Assembly (NCBI RefSeq): GCF_018143015.1
Contig: NC_054742.1
Location: 55,251,195-55,315,194 of the forward strand
DNA length: 64,000 nt
Origin: Lytechinus variegatus
Lineage: Eukaryota > Echinodermata > Echinoidea > Temnopleuroida > Toxopneustidae
Reading direction: 5' to 3'
The stretch's first letter is position 1; every line of letters begins with the position of its first letter. A model generated the notes under the pieces. That model was given only the letters and a program-made list of their open reading frames with translations. It ran no database searches and had not been told where the DNA came from. Below, piece after piece: positions 49,901-60,939 of this stretch. The translations under genes and the position numbers were made by a program.

Positions 49901-52900
49901 CAGGCCTAGATTGGTTCATGTAACATGTTTACACTAAAAGTGGGCTAAACACGAATGGGTTTATGATTTGATGGTCATTTTCATGTTTTGTACACGTTTA
50001 TTGAAAATTAGTTGGGGCTGAAGCCCCCCCCCCACCCCGCCTCAAGTTCCACGGGCCCTGGTGTATATAAGATATGCTCAACTATTTATCATTTTGGGCA
50101 TCAACATCAACGGAAACACAAAGTATGAAATCAAGAATTTCAAATCCAGCAGATTCTTTAAAATAGTCCTTTAGCCTAAAGTTCGGAAAAACATTTTAAT
50201 TTCAGTTTCAGGTTTTTGTCTTATTTCCAACAGAATATTGCAAAATCACTAGAAATACATGCAATCATTATAAAGAAAAATCGAGAAAGAAAAAAAACAT
50301 GTAAAGCGATATATATACTGTATGTGTGTGTGTATAGATCTTAATTACACATTTGAAAAAAAATTAATTGATCATGAAATATTGTAGGTGAGGATATCAT
50401 ATCCATTTTAGAAATGGAGCTTTCTTGCGCCTGTGTCATTCGATTTATGTCACTGAAAAACATGTACATAACATGGGTCATATAACATGCATGGTGCCTT
50501 ATTTTGATTGCTTTGTATCCCTCTCGCAATAGTAATCCAGTTCTTCTTCCTTTGATTTCTTCTAATAAATAAATGTTCCCCTGTGTAACATGAGCCTGTT
50601 CATACAGAGCAATTACTTTTTCACCGCCCCGATTTTCAGCGGTCATGCATTGTTATAATATATCTCCTTTGTAGGCGTATGATCTTACTTGTTATTGTGG
50701 GACGAAAATAAAATATTAGAAGAGGCAACGCACAGTAATGAGATATGCTTGTTTATATAATTGCATGTTTTATTGTCATAACTGTTTGATGATTCGTTAT
50801 ACTGTTTTGCGAACTTTTTTATGGAAACTAGAAATAGATATTCAGTCTGTTGATATTCAAGTTCAGGATCAGCCTCAGATATTGTTTCCAACATAACAAC
50901 ATATCAACAGACACGAAATTTATATATTTTTCCATTTGGAAGCAAACATGTTGTAAATGAATGTACATCAAACTTTCTGTTTATCAACAAGACAAGGTCT
51001 GGTAGACACATTGCAATAAAAGAGTAATGTTCGAAAAGAGAAATCGTCAATAAAAGATGAACAATTTATTTTGAAAGAAAAATAAGTTCAGTTCATTTTT
51101 TTAGAATTTTAATTCCAACAATTAAGTGGGCATGGTAGGTCAGTGTTTAAATTCAACCAAACCTCTTCTAAGGTAAAACAACAAATCATGGATGACGCAG
51201 AAGACATTATGAAACAACATGACCTCTGTCTGCCTGTAGTTTTATTCTACGTTTGTCACAAATTTAAAGGCAGATAACTCCTTAAAGGGGCGACTCCGCA
51301 GGGGGGGGGGCGCAGGGGGTAACTGCCCAAAACGATTTTCAAGTAGTGGAAAAAAAGGAGGAGGAAAAAAAAGATAGAGGAAAATTTAAGAGAGGGGATA
51401 TATAAAGAGGGTTATAAAATAGAGGATCTGTAATTGGCCGTATAACTCAATAACACATATATTTCTATAAATACAAAATATGAGGTCTTCTTCAAAACAA
51501 TCACTGGTGCCCCTGTTCTTTTATCTATCATGGGCGTCGGAAATTATTTTTTTTCTCTCTCATTCCATGCAAAATCAACATTTACTCTCAAAGAAAAACG
51601 ACTAATGAGATGTTTCAACGAGTACGGAAAATGGCTGGTGATGGCACTGTATACACAAACAGGATGGTCGTGATCGACGGAAAGATCGAGACAAGAATGA
51701 TTATGTTTTCTTTGTATAAAAAGACCAAAGAGAGGAGATATTGAATGAGATTTGACGTATTTATCATCTTGTTATCAACTCTCCTTGAGTGACCATTCCG
51801 TTATTAAACTTGCAAAAGAAATATACTTGACAGTTACACAATTAAAGAGTCTATAGCGTACTTTCGAGGGCACCTTTTTTTTCATGTGTTTTTTCAAAGT
51901 TACAATATTCTTCTTTTTTACTCCCTTTCTTCCAATTCGGAGCATGATGGGAAAATAGAGAAATATGATGATAAAAGGAAAATGTCGCAAGGGGGAGAAA
52001 AAGAACAGGGACATAAAAAAAGCCAGGGACGAAAAATGGGAAAGAGAGAGGAGGAAAAGAGGAAGAGCTAAGAAAGGCAGACATCGATGGAGGAGAAAGA
52101 ATGGGAAGAGATGAAAAGACACATGGGAAGAAAGAAAGAAATAGTATGAGTGTATATATTATATATACAGTGCGTATCAAAAAAAAGTTTACACTTTGAA
52201 AAAATCCTGTAAAATTATACATTTGTAATATCCTGAAGATTGTTCCACATTTTAACATTGGTACAGGTCCATTAAAGCAAATGACGATGTAACTGTCGAA
52301 AAACATTTCCGCCTGAGTGAGCACCACTTACTTTTGAAAAGTTAGTGAAAAATGATTTGCGCAGAAATTTGAAATAGTTATGCGAATGAAAGTAGACCTT
52401 AATCATGAAGAACACATGGAATTTAGCTAGTAAAATTGATTTGAAGATATCTTCTACATTGTTTGACTTGTTTCCTTGCCCAAAACACTTCGAAGAGTGC
52501 ATTTTGCCCCACCCCACTCCCCCACACACCGAGGCCATCGTGACGATATTTGCTTTACACTGAGCTGTGATTTACATGGAATGGCTTAAGCTTGATTTTC
52601 ATTTTGTTAATCATTGCTAAGCTTTGGAAAAGTGTGGAGAAACAAGTATTAAATGAAAAATGAAATGTAAACCAACTTTTAATGATAAAAACTTAGTGAA
52701 AAAAATGCTGGAGATGTCTGATATAAACTTTTGTTCAGATTCAGTTATGTCCTCAGATCCAGCTGGCATAAATAGGGTAAAGGTTGTGCTTATTGAGTGT
52801 TGAAATTTCAGTTTGGGTGGCAAAATTGTCACAAAATGCTTGAATGTATCCGTTTTACTCCAATTGACTAAAAGTGCAAGGGAAATGTATGATAAATCTT

Positions 52901-55900
52901 CCGTACTGTCAGTTTGATTTCGTCCTTTCGACTTGACACAGCATGAAAACCAGCATTTCTGCGCAATCAGATTTCTGCGAGCTTTACAGAAATGGACAGT
53001 GCTCACTCAAGTGTAACATTCTGACAAAATTTTTACTTTCGTTGGATAGATGAGACCCAAACCCAAGATTATATGTGAAAAAATTACCCACGTGTTGTGT
53101 ATTTTTTAATTCCCAGGACTTTTCCAAAGTGTAAACTTTTTTTTGATACGCACTGTAGAGAGAGAGAAGTCGTTTGGGTGTATGTGTAACTGTGTGTGAT
53201 AGATAAAGAATGTGTGGGTGTGTGTGTGTGTGAAAGAGATATGGCTATTTTCATGGGTGCAAGTGTTTGTCTGTGTGTGTGCTGTATAGATACAGAGTGT
53301 GTGTGAGTGTGGAATAGATATCTGGTAGAGCTGTACATTTGGAAAATGTACATGATTGTGTGTGTGTAAATGCAGAGTGGAGATAGAGAGAGGTGGGTGG
53401 TTATGCGATGTGTGCTTGAGACACAGACGCAGTTTGGTGCTTGTGTGCACGGTTGTGTGTGTGCACGGTGGTGCGTGCTGGCGTGCACATAATACGTGCA
53501 TGAGTGTTTCAAAAGCAGAAATAATTTGTGTTTAATGAGATATAACTAATGCATTATTTTAGAAAATGACAAAGAAATGAGTGTCAGTGTAAATTTAAGT
53601 GGGTCTGTATGGTTGTGGGCCGTATTCTTGCGTTTTTTAAATTTTGCTTAGTAAGCAAAATATTTATAACGTATGGCTGCGCAAAGGATCGAAAGCAATA
53701 TAGAAGTGACTAAACATGTACACCTTGTTCTCATAAATTCTAGTTGCCACTACATGTGTCTACGACCCACCAAAATGCAACCCGTCAATCACTATCGAAA
53801 CGGATGACGGAAAGTCGGTCCTACTGGTCCAGAAGTGGGTCCAGGCCCCGAAAACCAGTGCCTTCTGCGATAGTCCCACACAAAGTGGTTACTATATCTG
53901 TAGGCGACCTGGTGAGTACCTGTTGCCGTCTCAGGATTGTCGTCATGCATGGTAATATTGGTAATTTTGTGATTACAAATATATTTTGAAACTGCCTTCT
54001 GATAGTCCTACCTTGAGGAAATGTGTATTTACCCATTAATTTTCACACAAAATAATAGAAATAAATTACATGGCATATTATATCCAATAGAATTGTTGTT
54101 ACTTAAATAAGAGAACAAATATATATGATTATTTTGGTTCTTTCAACATTGAACATTTGTTAAACACACAGTGATAGATATCGGTGGAAATGTGACCCCC
54201 CCCCCTGATGATATTGATAAAACCCAAATAAACAATTAATAAATGCATTCGACTTGTACGTCAATCGTATTATTACAATTACAACATTTTTCACATTTAA
54301 TTGAGTGTTTTTTTGGAAGCTTAAAAGTGCCACCGAGATGTTGAGATAATTATCTCGGGAAGTCGACATCTTGATAGCAAAAGATAAGATGACGAGATCC
54401 TGGATCTCATCATGTCGACATCTTTTAGAAGAGATGATGAGATGACAAGATCCTGGATCTCATCATGTCAACATCTTTTAGAAGAGATGATGAGATGACA
54501 AGATCCCGGATCTCATCATGTCAACATCTTTTAGAAGAGATGTTGAGATGACAAGATCCCGGATCTCATCATGTTGACATCTTGTAGAAGAGATGATGAG
54601 ATGACAAGATCCTGGATCTCATCATGTTGACATCTTGTAGAAGAGATGATGAGATGACAAGATCCTGGATCTCATCATGTCAACATCTTAAGAAGAGATG
54701 TTGAGATGACAAGATCATCTCATCATCTTTTCTACAAGATGTCAACATGATGAGATCCGGGATCTTGTCATCTCAACATCTCTTCTAAAAGATGTTGACA
54801 TGATGAGATCCGGGATCTTGTCATCTCATCATCTGTTCTAAAAGATGTTGACATGATGAGATCCAGGATCTTGTCATCTCATCATCTCTTCTAAAAGATG
54901 TCGACATGATGAGATCCAGGATCTCGTCATCTCAACATCTCTTCTAAAAGATGTTGACATGATGAGATCCAGGATCTCGTCATCTCATCATCTCTTCTAA
55001 AAGATGTCAACATGATGAGATCCAGGATCTCGTCATCTTATATTTTGCTATCAAGATGTCGACTTCCCGAGATAATTATCTCAACATCTCGGTGGCACTT
55101 TTAAGCTTCCATAGTTTTTAACCAAAAATGTGTCATCCTGCTTTTTGGTCAAACTGCTTGTAATCTTTCTTTCTTTTCATACAATATATTTTTGCATATC
55201 TCCGATGTAGGTATACGTCACTACATGGTCTTTTAATTACGTTCGTAAAACCTGAATAGGCTTTTCTTTTATATATTTTTTTTCTTCGGGCATGACGTTA
55301 GCATGTATTTTCTAATTAATTTGATGAATGGAGAACAATAACATTAACCGTTTAAAATCGGAAATGTTGTGTGGGCGGGGATACTGTTTGTGTGTGTCAG
55401 TGAGCGAGCGACTGAGCATACATCGTTCCTGTGGTACAGATGGGGAAACATAACACAAACAAAGAGAAAATGGTGAAGGAAGGAGTTGGGATGACAATAT
55501 AGTAAGTGAAACAGACAAAATAAGGGGATCGAGAGGGAGAGACAAACACTGACATACACACCCACCCACACATCTAAAGAGAATGACCAACTTCGGACAT
55601 GCATTTTTCGAAGAGATACAAGAATGGGTCTACATCATTTTCTTGGTTATAGACAGTGGGTGATTTCAAGTCCGGTGTCGGCATCAGTGTTGGTGTTGGA
55701 ATTTGGATTGCTTCCCCTAACTCCAAAACCTATTCTGAGTTTGTACAACTGATCCAGACCATCTTATTGACATCTCACAAACTATAGTGAGCGACTTTTC
55801 AGGACCATCTTCATTTTATGTTTGGGGTTTAATCTCGTTTTAAAAAATGACCTAACACCAACACTAATAGGTCAACATTGAACTTGAAATCACCCTGTAT

Positions 55901-58900
55901 ATTAATTACCGAGAGAGTGAAGCAACTGTACTGATTGCGAGTGCGTTTCGTGTCAATTTAAGTGAAATCTAATGATCTCATTCATACCAGGGTTTGAAGT
56001 TACGAAAATTTGGTAGTCGGCTTAGAATTATGTTACACCGGGACAATAGAAACTGAGAAAGACCATAAGAGGTAGAGTGAAGGTGAATTGAAAGAGACAA
56101 ACTTGTCGATTGTTAACGACAGATGCTGTCGAAAGATTTCATTGAAAAAAAACATATATCATATAATCGTGAAATTTAAAGTATTAATCTTTGTTAGAGT
56201 GATGCATCGAGTACTGTGCCCCTCACTAAAAAAAGGGACCATCGACTGATTGGTGGAGAAATTTGTCCGTTACTTTTGATAGGTATAGATTATGGTTAGT
56301 ACAATTTAGATAACTTACGAACGTTGAAAAAGAAAATGTTAAAAAGCAAATCAATATTAGTGTGATGTGGTTCCCTTCTCCCCACAAGCAGTATTCTCAA
56401 ATACATGTATAACTTAGTGTATAAGTTTGTACCTCATAGTATTTATGAATAATTATGACAATAGGTGTTAGCTAGAGAGGACGTTTGACTCAACGTGAGG
56501 TTTAAATCCCTGACAGTGGTTCTTGTAATATAATGGATTTTTATCTGCTTTGCCCCTCTTCTCTCTGAAAGTCGGGAAGATAATAAAATACGTGATGAGA
56601 ATATTTTTTCATAATTATGATTTGTTTTTCTCATGACGGTCGTAGAATGAAATGTGCAGTGTTTGTAGTGTTTTTTGCGCAATTTTTGGCTGTCAGATTA
56701 CCTCACGACTGTCACTGATGATTGAGATTATGTATAGAAAAGTGAACAAGCGTCAGTCAAAATTCAAGTACAATGTGAATGGTACCCAAGGTTACACAGC
56801 ATGTATAACACAGGAAGAATAACCCCTTTGAAACCTTTAATTAAGGTTATTGCTCGTAACGGATGGTGAGTTTTTCATTCACTAAATGAGCGAAAAGATG
56901 ATAATTATCATGATTATTAATTACTTCAGACACGGTACAAAGTGTCACTCTGTTCTCTCTTTCTCTCTCTTCTCTTTCGCCATTCTCCGCTTTCTTTCTC
57001 TTTCATACCCCCTTTACTTCCCTATTTCCCTATATATTCCCTTCCTGTTAAATCCATACTTCTCCTATCTACACTCTCTTTACTTATTTTCTATTTTTAC
57101 ATCTTAATGCTGTTCTTTTCCACTCGATTCGATATTTCGTTCCATTTGATTTGATTTACTTTCTTTCAATTAAATTTCAATATTCCAATGCTATCCATTT
57201 CATTCTATCCTATTTCATTCCACATGATTCATTTCCACTCCTTTTCACTATTATGGTGGTTTCCATTGGATTTAAATTCAATCCACCAAATTTGCAATCC
57301 ATTATATCATATTCAATCCACTTCTATTCAAACCATACAACCCAATCCTCTTTGAATCTACTCTGTTTCATTTTTCTCCAATCCAATTCATTCCATTCAA
57401 ATTGCTCCTCACCACTCTTCCCCATTGTATTCTATTCTGTTCAATTCTGTTCAGTACCATTCATTTCAAAACCATTCCATTTATTTGATTAAATTTCATT
57501 TCAATCCACCCCATTCATTCTATTCCATTCCAATCCACTTGTGGCGTAGATTGCACATCTTCACCCTGTCTTCATGGAGGAACTTGTATGGAGACAAGAT
57601 CGAGTTACAGATGTCAATGCATGCACGGAACTTATGGGTCCAACTGCCAACACGGTATGTTACCTCTATTAGGCCATGATGTTCGCATTGACGATGTTTT
57701 TTATTTACTGTATTTATGTATGTATTATGTTTGTATGTATGTATGTATTTGTTTATTTATTTATTCATTTATTTATGAATCTACTTATTTAGTTATACAT
57801 TTGTTAATTTATTGAATGATTTGTTAATCTATTTGTTATTATTGTTTTGTGTTTAATCACTACTAATCAAATAGGGTAGATCCAGCATTTCAAATGACAA
57901 GGCAGATCTATCCTGAGAGGAAGGGGGGGGTAAGGCGCTCACTACTTTTATCACATAAAAGGGGAGGCAATTCTTCTTAAAGGGCAGGTATACCGTTGGT
58001 CTGGGGCAAAAGAGGGACATGTGCCTCAGAGGCATCCCCAATCACTTGCGTAAGACATTGAAATCATCATAAAACATATCCCAGAAACTGAAAACCAGCT
58101 CTATCCGCCGTAATTCGCATGAAAACCCTCATCCGATTTATCACAGCGATAACCATAGTGATGACAGCTTTGGAGAGGGAGAAGAAGTGGAGAGTGGGAT
58201 AATGAGGGAGCATTGGTGAGGAATTAATTTGAGACTCTGACACGGGCTTCTACTATACTAACACGACAGGCGTTCCTTGAAATTTAATTCATTCATTTTA
58301 ATGTATATCTACTTTCTCTTTATCCTGCATCATCTGTTTCAGTGACATCGCAGACATCTCCTTCCGTTACCTTCACCACTCCATCGGCGGAGTTTTCGGC
58401 TTCTACATCTTTGATGACAACCTCGACTCCCGACGTCCCAACTGGTATCAACACTGCCGACGTGCCAACTTGTAGTCCTACTGATTCAACTTGTAATCCT
58501 ACAGATTCGTCAACCGGTTCTCCTACCGATCCGTCAACCGGACCTCCTACCGACCCGTCAACCGGTCCTCCTACCGACCCGTCAACCGGTCCTCCTACCG
58601 ACCCGTCAACCGGTCCTCCTACCGACCCGTCAACCGGTTCTCCTACCGACCCGTCAACTGGTTCTCCTACCGACCCGTCAACCAGTAAGTATTCCTTTTC
58701 CAGATCCTGGAGGAGTGTTTCACGAAGCGATATTCATAAGTGACTGTCACGGTCATACTGTTAAAACCCACTGATTGTTGCATTTCAATGGCTGAGAACA
58801 ACTTTGTCATTAAAAATCACTGTCAAGACGGTTTATGAATTGAAACCCCCTCTGAAAATATCATGTTATGAGATCATCACAGGCAATTCAAAATCTGAAT

Positions 58901-60685
58901 TTGTTGCGAAATAATCTCTTTATTCAACACCAATGCCATATTAAAAAGGTTTTCTGATTAATTTCATATTGAGAGTTCGCTAGATTATATCCCTTGTAGA
59001 CCGAGAAGTGACAGAAAATGGTGTTGAATTCTAGAGAAGCTAAAAATTCTTCATCCTTACGATATCTTCATAACTTTACATTTCTTTCACATTCAGCACC
59101 ACCAAGCTACCAAGGTAAAGAGTACGGCTTCTCTTCTAGCGCGTTCACCCCGATGGCATTCGAAAATGCCCGAGATGCTTGTACTGGACTGTTCGGCCAT
59201 CAGCCATCGGGATACGATCCTGGGCTGATCGAACTGACCGACGACGCGGAGAAAAGAGTTATCATCGATTTCATTTCGGAGACGGCAATTCCTTCTGGGT
59301 CATCGCTCTGGATCGGTTGTCCTAAGTATCTGTCCGGCGACCCCGAACATGGGTTTTACTGCTATAACAGTGATTACCGATATTCAAGCAACGACAATAT
59401 TGATGAAGGCTACTGGGGTAAGGCCATAGCACATTCAGTTCTCTATAACGCTACGTGATCAATTAGACATTATTTTATTAACATCATTGTTATTGTTATT
59501 CTTATCATGAGTAGTATTTATTATTCTTATCATTACTAGTATTATAATGATAATTATGATTACAATTTTGGCTATTTTTCTTGTTGATTATATTATAAGT
59601 ATTTGTATTATTTTTGCCAATGTAATGTCAAGTCAATATAACGGTGTAATCGAAGCTTGAAATGATAACATCCAAATAAACAGTTAGAATCAAAGAGCAA
59701 AACGCTGTAATTTCATCAAAATCTAATGAAGACTAATGAAGTTTCCGAGTTTTAAATTTTGGGAGTATTTTGTGAAAACAGATATGTCATGAATATGTAA
59801 TTGGTTGGTTGATGATGACATTTCCCTCGTGTCACGCTTATTTTTTTTTGTATGAAGCTCATAACCGGGGGGGGGGCACTTACATTGACGAGTGGATACC
59901 ATGCGCGACCAATAAAAAAAACACGTAAAAAGGATGTCTTTATCAAGATAGGGCACGTAGCGTAATAAGGGTGTCAAAAGCACTAAAATAATGAAAAAAA
60001 GGGTATCTATTTTTGCTAGGAAAGCTACGTGTTTAGGGTCAAATTTGCGAGGGTATAAAAAAATCTAGATTAAAATATTTTATAAAGGATGTACTTTTTG
60101 CCCCAAGAGTCAATACTACGTACGTGTTTAGAGTACGATTGCGGCGTGAAGTGTGGGAGGTGGACCAGCTGTACTAAACCCAATGATGTAGGTAAAGTTA
60201 AAACCGACGACCGATTGAAATATCGCTGTACTTGTTTAGGGGTTCAATTCAGGGAATAATTGCCAATAGTATCGTTTTGTTTCCAATACTTGTTAAGGGA
60301 TAGGGTCTCACACGCCAATACTTGTCACCCCAGGGGTGTATTTTCAGAATATGGAAAATACGTGTTTAGGGTGCTTTTCGAGACCCCATGGTCGCGCATG
60401 GTATCCACTCGTCAGTGGAAGTGCCCCCCTCGGGGCTCATAATTATCAAATATCTTCATACATACAAGCTTCATGATTATAAATTACATGAGTCGATAAT
60501 GTAAAAATGCTGACCTTTTCCTTTGTATTTGATAATGGAAATAAAATTCCACAGAAAAGTTTCGGCAGGGATGATCCTAGCGGAATTATATTCCAAGGGA
60601 ATCAAACAGATATGATTCTCATTCCTTAAATAGAAATACTATTTTCGTATTCTGGATTCTTGTAAATAATAATAATAATATAATA

Positions 60686-60734
<49 letters not shown>

Positions 60735-60807
60735 TAATAATAATGATAATAATTATAATAATAATAATAATAATAATGATAATAATAATAAAATATAAAT
60801 AATAATA

Positions 60808-60863
<56 letters not shown>

Positions 60864-60906
60864 AATAATGATAATGATAATAATTATAATAATGATAATA
60901 ATAATG

Positions 60907-60939
<33 letters not shown>

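Noticed and set aside
52272..53006. Transposase frames inside the Tc1/mariner-like element
   Set aside because: The 88- and 129-codon minus-strand frames show no helix-turn-helix or DDE/DDD spacing I can recognise.
53084..53512. His/Thr-rich minus-strand proteins
   Set aside because: Translation of GT-rich microsatellite sequence, partly overlapping the transposon end.
54402..55030. CRISPR-like array
   Set aside because: The 53-bp units are contiguous with no unique spacers, and the two halves are inverted; the genome is eukaryotic.
58505..58684. Non-coding minisatellite
   Set aside because: The repeat is a multiple of three, stays in frame with an upstream Ser/Thr-rich exon, and has phase-1 borders on both sides, so it is coding.
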